Positions 30,493-38,858 of a stretch of DNA of 64,000 nucleotides are shown here, piece after piece. The notes under the pieces are model-generated. The model made no database searches and was not told where the DNA came from. It saw nothing but the letters and a program-made list of their open reading frames with translations. The translations under genes were made by a program, and so were the position numbers. Position 1 is the stretch's first letter. Each line of letters opens with the position of its first letter. The stretch covers positions 1 through 64,000 of the forward strand of contig NZ_JAJOHV010000019.1 in NCBI RefSeq assembly GCF_021129175.1, read 5' to 3'. This DNA comes from Chromobacterium piscinae. Lineage in GTDB: Bacteria > Pseudomonadota > Gammaproteobacteria > Burkholderiales > Chromobacteriaceae.

Positions 30493-31242
30493 TCAGCTTC
30501 CACTCAACAGCAGTTGTGTTTCCCTAGAGTCCGGAAACCGGTTCTTTAGTTCATTCTCGCATGCGCGTTCCTGCGCCGCGTTACCGGTTTTGCGGGCGAT
30601 CCTGGCGCCCAGCCACAGCTCGGCGGCGCCCAGGCCGTCCATCCCGCCGCCGCCGCGCAGCCGTTCGAAATAGAACGCCGCCAGCTTGGCGTTGCCCAGG
30701 CCCAGATGCATTTCGGCCAGTTCGCTCAACGCCGGCCCGTAGTTGGGCGCGACGCGCAAGGCGCTGAGCAAATAATCGTTGGCCTGATCCGTCCGCCCCA
30801 GCTTGGCGCTGCAGCGGCCCAGATTCAAATAAGCCGATTGTGGCGAATCATACAACGGATTGGCCAGCGCCTTCTGGAACAGGGCCAGCGAATCCTGCTC
30901 CCTCCCGTGCTCGCACAGGAACAAGCCGTAATTATTGTTGGCCTGCGGATTGCCGGGCTCCAGCCGCAGCGCCTGCTGGTAGTCCTGCTCCGCCCGGCCG
31001 TCCATCTGCAGCAGGCCCAGCACGTAAGCCCGGCTCAGATAGCCGGTGACATAAGCCGCGTCCGCCGCCACCGCCTGGTTGGCGTTGTCCAGCGCGGACT
31101 TGAGGTTGCCTATCCTGGCGTACTCCACCGCCAGCTGGCTGCGGATCTTCGCCACTTCAGGCGGATTGCCATCCGCCGCGGCGGGAGCGACTACGCCAAA
31201 TGCCAACAGCCATCCAGCCCATCTCCCCCGCCATGACGTCAT
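30493..31242 (-). CDS. pilW: type IV pilus biogenesis/stability protein PilW (PilF)
   Basis: 249 aa from the ATG at 31242, which overlaps the rlmN stop as ATGA. A signal sequence ([18 protein letters not shown]) precedes about six TPR units ([38 protein letters not shown] and others). The family acts as pilotin for the PilQ secretin. There is no lipobox Cys at the usual place, which is odd because pilotins are normally lipoproteins. The TPR content and position before rodZ still support the call. Confidence 0.85.
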   Translation of the reverse strand: MTSWRGRWAGWLLAFGVVAPAAADGNPPEVAKIRSQLAVEYARIGNLKSALDNANQAVAADAAYVTGYLSRAYVLGLLQMDGRAEQDYQQALRLEPGNPQANNNYGLFLCEHGREQDSLALFQKALANPLYDSPQSAYLNLGRCSAKLGRTDQANDYLLSALRVAPNYGPALSELAEMHLGLGNAKLAAFYFERLRGGGGMDGLGAAELWLGARIARKTGNAAQERACENELKNRFPDSRETQLLLSGS

Positions 31243-32333
31243 GATTTCCTGTCCTCGATGATCTGCGTCCACTTGGCCTGGCGCCGCGTCTTGTCCTGCA
31301 CTTGGCCGGCCAATTGGCCGCAAGCCGCGTCGATGTCGTCGCCGCGGGTCTTGCGCACGGTCACCACGTAACCTTGTTCTTGCAGAATTTCACGGAAAAT
31401 GCGAATCGCGTTGTTGCTGGAGCGATCATAACCCGAGTTCGGGAACGGGTTGAACGGGATCAGATTGAACTTGCAAGGCACGTCCCGCACCAGCTCCAGC
31501 AGCTGGCGAGCATGTTCCGGCCTATCGTTGACCCCGTCAAGCATCACATATTCAAAGGTGATGAAATCGCGCGGCGCCTTTTCCAGATAGCGGCTACAGG
31601 CGGCCATCAGTTCGGCAAGCGGGTATTTCTTGTTGATCGGCACGATCACGTCGCGGATCGCGTCGTTGGGCGCGTGCAGCGACACCGCCAGCGCCACCGG
31701 GCACTCCTCGCGCAGCCGGTCCATCTGCGGCACCAGGCCGGAGGTGGACAGCGTCACGCGGCGGCGGGACAGGCCGTAGCCATGGTCGTCCAGCATGATC
31801 TGCATCGCGCTGACCACGTTGTCGAAGTTGGCCAGCGGCTCGCCCATGCCCATCATCACCACATTGGACACCACGCGCTCGTTCTTGGGCGTCACGCCCA
31901 TCGCCTTGTTGGCCCACCACAGCTGGCCGATGATCTCGGCGGTGGACAAGTTGCGGTTGAATCCCTGGCGGCCAGTGGAGCAGAACGTGCACTCCAGCGC
32001 GCAACCCACCTGGGATGACACGCACAAGGTGCCGCGGTCGTCTTCCGGAATGAACACGGTTTCCACACCGTTGCCGGTGCCGACGTCGAGCAGCCACTTG
32101 CGGGTGCCATCACTGGACTCCTGCCCGGTCATCAGCGACGGCACGCCCACCTCAGCGCGCTCGTGCAGCTTGGCGCGCAGGCTCTTGGCGAGGTCGGTCA
32201 TCGCGTCGAAATCGTCTTCGGCCATCTGGTGCATCCAGCGCATCACTTGCTTGGCGCGGAACGGCTTCTCGCCCATCTCGGCGAAATGCCGGGTGAGCTG
32301 GTCCAGATTGAAGTCGAGCAGGTTGGTTTTCAT
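31239..32333 (-). CDS. rlmN: 23S rRNA (A2503-C2) / tRNA (A37-C2) methyltransferase
   Basis: 364 aa from MKTNLLDFN (ATG at 32333; a longer frame upstream is unlikely). Radical SAM motif [11 protein letters not shown], the MGMGEPL loop, and the late NLIPFNPFP stretch characterise RlmN. It methylates 23S rRNA A2503 and some tRNAs. Second gene of the ndk-rlmN-pilW-rodZ run. Confidence 0.96.
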   Translation of the reverse strand: MKTNLLDFNLDQLTRHFAEMGEKPFRAKQVMRWMHQMAEDDFDAMTDLAKSLRAKLHERAEVGVPSLMTGQESSDGTRKWLLDVGTGNGVETVFIPEDDRGTLCVSSQVGCALECTFCSTGRQGFNRNLSTAEIIGQLWWANKAMGVTPKNERVVSNVVMMGMGEPLANFDNVVSAMQIMLDDHGYGLSRRRVTLSTSGLVPQMDRLREECPVALAVSLHAPNDAIRDVIVPINKKYPLAELMAACSRYLEKAPRDFITFEYVMLDGVNDRPEHARQLLELVRDVPCKFNLIPFNPFPNSGYDRSSNNAIRIFREILQEQGYVVTVRKTRGDDIDAACGQLAGQVQDKTRRQAKWTQIIEDRKS

Positions 32334-32399
32334 GCAATCCTCAGCAGGCAAAAGAGGCCGCCGGCAGCGGCGACCTCCGGTCATTCAACTACTTTTGAA

Positions 32400-32825
32400 T
32401 CAGCGGGAGCTGATTTCGGAAGCGGCGAAGAAGTAAGCCACTTCGATGGCAGCGTTTTCCACGCTGTCGGAACCGTGAACGGCGTTGGCGTCGATCGATT
32501 CGGCGAAGTCGGCGCGGATGGTGCCGGCTTCAGCCTTCTTCGGATCGGTGGCGCCCATCAGTTCGCGGTTCTTCAGCACGGCGTTCTCGCCTTCCAGCGC
32601 CTGGATCATCACCGGGCCGGAAACCATGAAGTCAACCAGGTCCTTGAAGAAAGGACGCTCTTTGTGCACAGCGTAGAAGCCTTCGGCTTCGGCGCGGGAC
32701 AGTTGCTTCATCTTGGCGGCGACGATCTTCAGGCCCGCGGACTCGAAGCGGTCGTAGATTTTGCCGATAACGTTTTTGGCTACAGCGTCCGGTTTAACGA
32801 TGGACAAAGTGCGTTCGATTGCCAT
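32400..32825 (-). CDS. ndk: nucleoside diphosphate kinase
   Basis: 141 aa from [14 protein letters not shown] (ATG at 32825). The active-site His lies in NAVHGSDS. Balances NTP and dNTP pools. It is the first gene of the fifteen-gene minus-strand run; its promoter region (32826-32957) is shared with the divergent SPOR-domain gene. Confidence 0.97.
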   Translation of the reverse strand: MAIERTLSIVKPDAVAKNVIGKIYDRFESAGLKIVAAKMKQLSRAEAEGFYAVHKERPFFKDLVDFMVSGPVMIQALEGENAVLKNRELMGATDPKKAEAGTIRADFAESIDANAVHGSDSVENAAIEVAYFFAASEISSR

Positions 32826-32957
32826 ATAAATTCTCCCTAACGACAAGACAAGTGGCTAAACTTGAGTATTATTACGCCACTCGGGTTACCCAATTCTGAC
32901 GAACCCGCTATTTTAGCAGCGTTTTCAATCACGTGCTGCACATTCCGATCAGGCACC

Positions 32958-33797
32958 ATGCGCGAACAAAACCAACAGCAGCAGCCGTACGACGGCGAAG
33001 ACGAATCCAATCTCAACGGCAAGCTGAAAAAGCGGCTCTGGATCGCAGGCGGCCTGGTCGCCGTCGCGCTGGCGGCCATCCCGCTGATGGACGCGCTGAC
33101 TAAGCCCAAGGTGGAAATGAGCAGCGACGCGCAAAGCCCCAGCTCCGGCAAGATCATCAAACCGGCCTCATCGGCCGACGCCGGCGCCATCAGCGTCCAG
33201 ATCAAACCCGCCAGCGCGCCGGCCGCGCAAAGCAGCGCCCCGGCGGCCGAAGCCGCCAACCACGCGCCCGCGTCGCCGGCCGAGACCATTCCCGCGACGC
33301 CCGACCTGAGCAAGACGCCGGCTGTCGCCAATCAACAGCCCTCGCACCGCGCCGCGCCGCCAACCGCTCACGCTCAGCAACAGGCCGCGCCCCAAGCGCC
33401 GGCAGCAAAACCCGTCACGCCCCCGTTCCGGGAAGCGCAGGCCAAGCCTCCGGCGCAACGCGCCGCCGCGCCGCGCGCCGAAACCGCCGCAGCAATGCCG
33501 CAAAGCGCCGCGCCGGCGCCAGCAGAGACCAACCCCGCCCCGACGGCGGCCGCCCCCAGCCCGGCCAAGGCGGAACCGGCGGGCAGCTCGGTCGGCTACC
33601 AAGTTCAGCTGGGCCTGTTCTCCAGCATGAGCAATGCGCAAAAACTGGTGCGGGACCTGCAAAAACACGGCATCGCCGCCCACACCGTCACCCGCGTGCA
33701 GCTGGGACCGTTCAAAAACCGCGCCGAGGCGGACGAAGCGATGAAGAAACTGCGCGAACTCGGCTATTCGCCGCTGCTCGCCGCCAGCGGACAGTAA
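32958..33797 (+). CDS. SPOR-domain membrane protein
   Basis: 279 aa from MREQNQQQQPY (ATG at 32958). A charged cytoplasmic N-terminus, one membrane segment (LWIAGGLVAVALAAIPLMDAL) and a long Ala/Pro/Gln-rich periplasmic linker lead to a C-terminal SPOR domain (GYQVQLGLFSSMSNAQKLV, VTRVQLGPFKNRAEADEAM). SPOR domains bind denuded septal peptidoglycan, so the protein probably localises to the division site (FtsN/DedD-like). Confidence 0.9.
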   Translation: MREQNQQQQPYDGEDESNLNGKLKKRLWIAGGLVAVALAAIPLMDALTKPKVEMSSDAQSPSSGKIIKPASSADAGAISVQIKPASAPAAQSSAPAAEAANHAPASPAETIPATPDLSKTPAVANQQPSHRAAPPTAHAQQQAAPQAPAAKPVTPPFREAQAKPPAQRAAAPRAETAAAMPQSAAPAPAETNPAPTAAAPSPAKAEPAGSSVGYQVQLGLFSSMSNAQKLVRDLQKHGIAAHTVTRVQLGPFKNRAEADEAMKKLRELGYSPLLAASGQ

Positions 33798-33828
33798 GCC
33801 GACACGGCACTCGAAGCCAGCCCAAAAC

Positions 33829-33858
33829 CAAAGCCCCGGCAAATGCCCGGGGCTTTCT
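33829..33858 (+). terminator. terminator of the SPOR-domain gene
   Basis: Stem aaagccccgg/ccggggcttt with a short loop followed by ctcatt, about 32 nt after the stop. Confidence 0.8.
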
Positions 33859-34129
33859 CATTGCCAGGCCACACAGCCACAGCAAACCCCGCCACGCCCG
33901 CCCCGAAACCAGCCATGCCGAACAACACAACAAGCCAACAGGCGCGACCGAGCACGCGGACGCAAACCCGCCGCAACCCAGGGCCAATCACGACAGAAAA
34001 TGGATTTGCAGGCTCGCATCGCTTCAACCTGCCAAGCAAGCGCATGAGAACAAACAAGAGGAAAGAGGCGAAGCCCCGGAAGAGCCTTTCAAGCAGCCGA
34101 CGCCACCCGAAAAAGGAAATTGACGCGCA

Positions 34130-34170
34130 AAAGCAAAAGGCCAGCTCTTTCGAACTGGCCTTTTGCTTTT
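34130..34170 (-). terminator. terminator of tRNA-Gln
   Basis: A perfect 14-bp inverted repeat (aagcaaaaggccag / ctggccttttgctt) with a 10-nt loop lies 7 nt beyond the 3' end of tRNA-Gln. Confidence 0.8.
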
Positions 34171-34175
34171 AATTC

Positions 34176-34251
34176 TGGCAGGCGATACAGGGCTCGAACC
34201 TGTGACCCTCGGAATCAAAATCCGATGCTCTACCAACTGAGCTAACCGCCA
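34176..34251 (-). tRNA. tRNA-Gln(TTG)
   Basis: 76 nt with encoded CCA. Anticodon loop ttttgat gives anticodon TTG. The identity elements G73, G2-C71 and G3-C70 expected by GlnRS are present. Position 1 is T and position 72 is T, so the first acceptor pair is a T-T mismatch instead of the usual weak U1-A72. Confidence 0.95.
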
Positions 34252-34609
34252 ACACTTCTCGATACGCGCTGCGTGTCGAGAGGAGAAATATACCCCTTAC
34301 CCTATACGCTTGCAAGTATTTTTCGAAAATAATTTTTCAGCCGATCCGCGCCTCAAAGACATGCCGTCCCTAGACATCATTCGTACAGGGATATTACTCA
34401 CGGCTGAATATTTCAGGATTGAAACGGAATGGTGGCAAAGTCACCATGATCTTTGTCATAATAAATCGACGAAATATAATGTCATAAACATATTGTTTCG
34501 CAATCGAGAAATCCACGCCATCGCTCGCCCATCATCCAATGCACCGACGCCGCTGCCGCGCCGGCCAGCGCCGCCAAAAAACAAATGATTCCCGTTCGCA
34601 GACTTGCTT
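34252..34609. other. AT-rich 358-nt intergenic region
   Basis: Between tRNA-Gln and the LysR-type gene. Apart from the tRNA promoter and leader repeat I see no gene. The half nearer the LysR gene is much more AT-rich than the surrounding sequence and is the likely control region of that gene. Confidence 0.6.
34287..34315 (-). promoter_or_regulatory. promoter of tRNA-Gln
   Basis: On the minus strand: -35 TTGCAA (34310-34315), a 17-nt spacer, -10 TATATT (34287-34292). A nearly perfect inverted repeat (ctcgatacgc/gcgtgtcgag, 34259-34280) lies between promoter and tRNA, in the leader. Confidence 0.7.
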
Positions 34610-35560
34610 ATGGAATCCATCCAGGATCGACAAGCCATGTTGCTCAACAACCGAGTCCGCAAGCTCGACTTTCAGGATCTGGTGATCTTCCAGCTGATCT
34701 ACAAGCACAGAAGCGCTACCGAAGCGGCCGAACAACTCAGCGTCAGCCAATCCACCATCAGCTACTGCCTGAAGCGGCTGCGCGATTGCTTCGATGACGA
34801 GCTGTTCATCAACTCTCGGCTCGGCATGAATCCGACCCCGCGAGCCGAAGCGCTGTCGCCCCGCATCCAGAGCATTCTGAACCAGATGGCGGAATGCGCT
34901 CAGGACGACGCTGCCTTCAACCCCAACGCGGACACATCCTCCTTCACCATCTACGCGCCGGAATATTTCGAGATTCTGGTGATGCCGGAACTGATGAAGA
35001 ACATCCTGGAAGCCGGCTGCCGGGTCTCGATCAATATCAAGAAACCAGAAAAAGACCTGCCCTACGCGGATATCGCCAACGGCCAGATCGATCTGGCCAT
35101 CTTCTTCGGCCCCGGCTTCTATCGCACCTACCCCGGCCTTACCACCCAGACATTGCTCCGCGACCATCTGCTGGCGGTGCAGGACGGAGAGGACGACCCG
35201 CACCCCCTGCCGCTGAACGACATGCTGGAGAGGCGGCACGTATTCCCCACTCCCTGGATCTCAGACAGCAATATGGTGGACGGCTGGCTGCTCTCCCAAG
35301 GCCGCCATCGCACCATCGCGGCGCGGGCCAACAGCTACTATTCGGCCATCGAGCTGCTGACCGGCACGGATCTGCTGCTGATGCTGCCGCGGCGGATACA
35401 CGAGCGGGTGAAGCGCCAGCAGCCCAATATCGGCGCGCGCCCGGTGCCCGACGGCATGCCCGACTTCACCCTGGACATGGTGTGGGGCGCGGCGCTGGCA
35501 AACAGCCAGGCCAATATCTGGCTGCGCCAGCAACTGATCCGCGCCTGCGCCAACATTTAG
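34610..35560 (+). CDS. LysR-type transcriptional regulator
   Basis: 316 aa from the ATG at 34610; a TTG two codons earlier is an alternative. The N-terminal winged HTH is clear: LDFQDLVIFQLIYKHRSATE and AAEQLSVSQSTISYCLKRLR, then DDELFINSRLGMNPT. The C-terminal effector domain resembles the NodD/NahR branch. The effector is unknown. It is convergent with a CynX-type transporter 7 nt away, a likely but unproved target. Confidence 0.92.
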   Translation: MESIQDRQAMLLNNRVRKLDFQDLVIFQLIYKHRSATEAAEQLSVSQSTISYCLKRLRDCFDDELFINSRLGMNPTPRAEALSPRIQSILNQMAECAQDDAAFNPNADTSSFTIYAPEYFEILVMPELMKNILEAGCRVSINIKKPEKDLPYADIANGQIDLAIFFGPGFYRTYPGLTTQTLLRDHLLAVQDGEDDPHPLPLNDMLERRHVFPTPWISDSNMVDGWLLSQGRHRTIAARANSYYSAIELLTGTDLLLMLPRRIHERVKRQQPNIGARPVPDGMPDFTLDMVWGAALANSQANIWLRQQLIRACANI

Positions 35561-35567
35561 CCCGAGC

Positions 35568-36767
35568 TCAGCGCCGCGCCGCCTGGACCGCGAAGTGCCG
35601 CGGATATTCGGCTGGACGGAACCGCGCCACCATCGCCACCATGCCTGCCGACACCAGCGCCAGCAGCAGCCAGGCCTGGGTGAAGCTGGACGACACGTCC
35701 TTGATGTAGCCAGCGATCAGCGGCGACAGCGCGGCGATCAGATAGCCCACTCCTTGCACGAAGGCCGTCAGTTGCCCGGCGCGGCGCGGCGCGTCCATGT
35801 GATCCATCGCCACGATCAGGCTCATCGGGAATAGCCCGCCGATGCCGAAACCCAACAAGCCGGCCCAGACGATGGGATAAGCGGTCGGCGCCAGAATCAG
35901 ACCGGAGAAGCCGGCGATCACCGAAGCCAGCACCAGCAGCAGCACCGGGCGGCGATCCAGGCTGCGGCTGGCCAGCGCCGGCGTCACCAAGCCCGACACC
36001 ACTTCCATGCTCGTCAGATAGGCCAGCAGCAAGCCGGCATGCGTGTCCTGCCAGCCTTGCTCCACATAGAACGGCGGCAACCAGGCCAGCACGCAGGTAT
36101 AGGATGCGGTGCCCAAGCCGAAGAAGATGCCCAGCAACCAGGCTCGCGGTCGGCTGGAGAACGACTCCGCCGGCGCCGCCGCGCCCTGCTCGGCGGCGGA
36201 AAACGACACGATCTCGCCTCGGATCGCGTACCACGCGGCCAGCGCCACCGCCGCCAGCGCCGACCAGGCGGCCAGCGCGTGTTGCCAGCCACCGAACCAG
36301 CCGCCGATGAAAGGCGATGCGGAGGCGGACAGCGCGGCGCCGCCCATGATGGCGGTGACGTACACCCCCATCAGCAGCGCCACCGCATCCGGAAAACGGC
36401 TCTTGATGATGCCCGGCATCACCGACTGGATCACGGCGATGCCCGCCCCGGCCACCACCGCGCTCAGGATCAGGTCGAGCGCCGTCGACGCGTACAGCCT
36501 GGCCAAGCTGGCCAGGCCGATCACCAGCAGGGAAACCGCGATGGAGCGGTGCTCGCCCCAGCGCGCCGCCAGACGCGCGCCGCGGAACATCGCAAAACCC
36601 ATCGCCAGCACCGGCAGCATGGTCAGCAAGGAAATCAATGTGTAGCTCAGGGGAATGCCGCTTCGGATCGAGGTCAGCAACGGCCCGATGGCCGCCATCG
36701 ACGGCCTGAGGTTCAGGCCGACCAGCACCAACGCCAGGATCAGCGGCGCGCGGGAAGATTGGTTCAC
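35568..36767 (-). CDS. MFS transporter, CynX/NimT type
   Basis: 399 aa with 12 hydrophobic segments. The N-terminal LVGLNLRPSMAAIGPLL pattern is the hallmark of the cyanate/nitroimidazole transporter (CynX/NimT) branch of the MFS. The start codon is GTG (36767), with ggag upstream; the ATG 13 nt earlier is followed by a stop two codons later. Substrate is unknown. A 9-bp perfect inverted repeat lies just upstream of the start. Confidence 0.85.
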   Translation of the reverse strand: MNQSSRAPLILALVLVGLNLRPSMAAIGPLLTSIRSGIPLSYTLISLLTMLPVLAMGFAMFRGARLAARWGEHRSIAVSLLVIGLASLARLYASTALDLILSAVVAGAGIAVIQSVMPGIIKSRFPDAVALLMGVYVTAIMGGAALSASASPFIGGWFGGWQHALAAWSALAAVALAAWYAIRGEIVSFSAAEQGAAAPAESFSSRPRAWLLGIFFGLGTASYTCVLAWLPPFYVEQGWQDTHAGLLLAYLTSMEVVSGLVTPALASRSLDRRPVLLLVLASVIAGFSGLILAPTAYPIVWAGLLGFGIGGLFPMSLIVAMDHMDAPRRAGQLTAFVQGVGYLIAALSPLIAGYIKDVSSSFTQAWLLLALVSAGMVAMVARFRPAEYPRHFAVQAARR

Positions 36768-36780
36768 GCTCTCACTCCAT

Positions 36781-36811
36781 GCTATTCAAATTGACCTGCA
36801 CATTGAATAGC
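36781..36811. promoter_or_regulatory. inverted repeat upstream of the CynX-type transporter
   Basis: GCTATTCAA and TTGAATAGC, 9-bp perfect arms with a 13-nt spacer, located 14-44 nt upstream of the GTG start. This is the size and place of a repressor operator or a leader hairpin. Confidence 0.55.
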
Positions 36812-37091
36812 CACAAGCAATGAAACGCAATTCAAAGTTTCGAATCATCTATCGATTTTTTCGCAAACCATCCACCGCCGCGATCAACGATCGCAGGACA
36901 TCCCGAAACACCCCGCCATCAGCCTCAGCGCGCACTCCAATTTCGCGCCCGCCGTTTTAAAACTTCTCTCATCAAGAAGACGCAAGTTGACTGCAGGCTT
37001 CAAGTCCGCACATCCGAAGATTAAAAATCCGGCCATGACCTATCGAAGCAGAAATAAATGAGATTCTTAGAGAAGGGAATATACGGAAAAG

Positions 37092-37122
37092 AAAAGGGCT
37101 TAGTCTCTCGACTAAGCCCTTG
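37092..37122 (-). terminator. terminator of the tRNA-Pro/Pro/Thr group
   Basis: Stem aagggcttagt/actaagccctt around ctctcg, followed on the minus strand by ttcttttcc, directly after tRNA-Thr. Confidence 0.85.
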
Positions 37123-37129
37123 ATCTTTA

Positions 37130-37205
37130 TGGTGCCGGTAAGAGGAGTCGAACCCCCGACCTTCGCATTACGAATGCGCTGCTCTACCAACTGAGCTATA
37201 CCGGC
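37130..37205 (-). tRNA. tRNA-Thr(CGT)
   Basis: 76 nt, encoded CCA. Acceptor stem gccggta/taccggc is perfect. Anticodon loop ttcgtaa gives CGT. Confidence 0.97.
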
Positions 37206-37216
37206 GAACCAATCTG

Positions 37217-37259
37217 TAAAAAAAGCCCTGATTCTCTGAATTTGAAAATCAAGGCTTTT
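37217..37259 (-). terminator. hairpin between tRNA-Pro and tRNA-Thr
   Basis: aaaaaagcc and ggctttttt arms enclosing a second short repeat (tgatt/aatca). It resembles a terminator after the second tRNA-Pro, so tRNA-Thr may be partly or separately transcribed. Confidence 0.6.
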
Positions 37260-37267
37260 TTGAATCC

Positions 37268-37344
37268 TGGTCGGAGTGAGAGGATTCGAACCTCCGGCCT
37301 CTACGTCCCGAACGTAGCGCTCTACCAGGCTAAGCTACACTCCG
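37268..37344 (-). tRNA. tRNA-Pro(CGG), second copy
   Basis: 77 nt, encoded CCA, anticodon loop ttcggga giving CGG. Identical to the upstream copy. Confidence 0.97.
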
Positions 37345-37421
37345 ATTCTGCTGCTTTTCGACTTGCGTCGAGGGAAGCTACTTTACCTCAGACTTCATTT
37401 TCTGACAAGTAATTTGTTAAC

Positions 37422-37498
37422 TGGTCGGAGTGAGAGGATTCGAACCTCCGGCCTCTACGTCCCGAACGTAGCGCTCTACCAGGCTAAGCTACACTCCG
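37422..37498 (-). tRNA. tRNA-Pro(CGG), first copy
   Basis: 77 nt, encoded CCA, anticodon CGG. It is the first of two identical copies separated by 77 nt. Transcribed away from rdgC. Confidence 0.97.
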
Positions 37499-37594
37499 AC
37501 GACCACTTACAAACTGCTTGTCTGAAAAACTGCTGTTGCATCGCTTGCTGCGGTACAATCAACGGCTTCAGAGGACGCGCATTATGGAACAAAT

Positions 37595-38590
37595 ATGTGG
37601 TTTAGGCAACTATCTTTTTATCGTTTGAGCGGCGAAAGCCTGGTGGGCGCCGATAAGCTGTTGCAGGCATTGGAAAAACGTCCGTTTCAACCCTGCATGG
37701 GCCTGGATTGGTTCAGCGAAGGCTGGGTTCCGCCCGCAGGACACCTAGAAGCGCCGGTCTACGCCGCCCGCGGCAGCCTGATGGTTTCCATGCGCCGCGA
37801 GGACAAGGTTTTGCCGGCTTCGGTGATCCGCGACTTCGTCGAAATGAAGGTGCAGGAGATCGAGGACAAGGAGCTGCGCAAGGTCGGCCGCAAGGAAAAG
37901 CTGGCGCTGAAAGAGCAGATCACCGACGACCTGCTGCCGCGCGCCTTCGTGCGCAGCGGCCGCACCAGCGCCTACCTGGACATCGCCCGCGGCTGGCTGA
38001 TGGTGGACTCCGGCTCGTCCAGCAAGGCTGAAGCGCTGGTCTCCAAGCTGCGCGAGGCGCTGCCGCCCTTCCCCGCCGCGCTGCCGCGCACCCAGATCGC
38101 GCCGCACACTGCGATGACCGACTGGCTGGCCGCCGGCGAAGCGCCCGGCGGCTTCGAGCTGGACGCCGACTGCGAACTGAAGGACGGCAGCGAAAACGGC
38201 GCGGTGGTGCGCTGCAGCCGCATCGACCTGACCAGCGACGAAATCCGCCAGCACATCGCCACCGGCAAGCAGGCCACCAAGCTGGGCCTGATCTGGAACG
38301 AGAAAATCCGCTTCCAGCTGACCGACACCCTGCAACTGAAGCGCATCCAGTTTCTGGACATGTTGCAGGACGAAGCCAGCCAGGCCGGCGACGACCGCGA
38401 AAGCCTGTTCGAAGCCACCTTCATCCTGATGAGCGAAGAACTGGGCGAACTGGTGGAAGCGCTGGTGGAAGCGCTGGGCGGCGTGGAAGACAGCCAGGCG
38501 CAGCCGGTGGCCCCCGTGCCGACGCAGACGCAAACTCCGCAATCGGCCCCGTCCGACGCGGGCAGCGCCGTCGACGTGCCCTGGGACTGA
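37595..38590 (+). CDS. rdgC: recombination-associated protein RdgC
   Basis: 331 aa, longer than E. coli RdgC (303 aa) through a Pro/Gln-rich C-terminal tail. MWFRQLSFYRL and GWVPPAGH near the start and the VIRDFVEMKVQEIEDKELRK segment are family features. RdgC forms a ring around DNA and restrains RecA. Monocistronic, with its own terminator. Confidence 0.93.
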   Translation: MWFRQLSFYRLSGESLVGADKLLQALEKRPFQPCMGLDWFSEGWVPPAGHLEAPVYAARGSLMVSMRREDKVLPASVIRDFVEMKVQEIEDKELRKVGRKEKLALKEQITDDLLPRAFVRSGRTSAYLDIARGWLMVDSGSSSKAEALVSKLREALPPFPAALPRTQIAPHTAMTDWLAAGEAPGGFELDADCELKDGSENGAVVRCSRIDLTSDEIRQHIATGKQATKLGLIWNEKIRFQLTDTLQLKRIQFLDMLQDEASQAGDDRESLFEATFILMSEELGELVEALVEALGGVEDSQAQPVAPVPTQTQTPQSAPSDAGSAVDVPWD

Positions 38591-38611
38591 TCCCTCATCC
38601 CATCCGCGAAC

Positions 38612-38636
38612 AACCCGGCCCCGCCGGGTTTTTTTG
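38612..38636 (+). terminator. terminator of rdgC
   Basis: Stem aacccggc/gccgggtt followed by a T run, 21 nt after the stop. Confidence 0.85.
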
Positions 38637-38674
38637 CGCCCGCGCGCGGCCCCCCTCCATCATTAAGAAAAACT

Positions 38675-38743
38675 AACTATCAACTTAAAATAATTGATTT
38701 AACAAAACTATCAAACTTGCGGATACTGCGAGCGTCAACTATC
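38675..38743 (+). promoter_or_regulatory. three phased AACTATC repeats upstream of katA
   Basis: AACTATC occurs at 38675, 38706 and 38737, each exactly 31 bp from the next, about three helical turns. AACTAT fits the AnCTAT element of OxyR sites, but the partner ATAGnT halves are not clear. The last repeat touches the ribosome site of the 20-residue ORF. Confidence 0.5.
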
Positions 38744-38754
38744 GGGAGAGAGTC

Positions 38755-38817
38755 ATGAAACAGAACTGGCATCAAACCTTGCTGGAAATGTGGTCCGGCT
38801 TCGCCTGGCTGCAATGA
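38755..38817 (+). CDS. 20-residue Trp-rich ORF upstream of katA
   Basis: A 21-codon frame with a strong ribosome site (cgggagagagtc) and ATG start. It encodes 20 residues with Trp at positions 5, 13 and 18. It ends 41 nt before the catalase start. It could be a leader peptide, a small membrane-associated peptide (the second half is hydrophobic), or chance. No family is recognised. Confidence 0.5.
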   Translation: MKQNWHQTLLEMWSGFAWLQ

Positions 38818-38858
38818 GTTCCCTTCCGTAGATTCGCCCCACTCAAGGAGAAAGCAGG

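Larger units (their letters stand above)
33798..34175. other. 378-nt intergenic region with two terminators
   Basis: Between the SPOR gene and tRNA-Gln. It holds the two terminators listed separately. An open frame of 109 codons crosses it, but it starts inside one hairpin and ends inside the other, has no family features and an odd composition, so I do not call it a gene. Confidence 0.6.
36768..37129. other. 362-nt intergenic region
   Basis: Upstream of the CynX-type gene, up to tRNA-Thr. Besides the inverted repeat at 36781-36811 and the tRNA terminator at 37092-37122, nothing gene-like is visible. Confidence 0.6.

Noticed and set aside
33843..34172. 109-codon open frame between the SPOR gene and tRNA-Gln
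   Set aside because: It begins inside one terminator and ends inside another, is very rich in Lys/Arg/Pro and shows no family features or good ribosome site.
37217..37498. Possible attachment site at the duplicated tRNA-Pro genes
   Set aside because: The duplication covers whole tRNA genes only; no integrase, no partial tRNA fragment and no mobile genes nearby.
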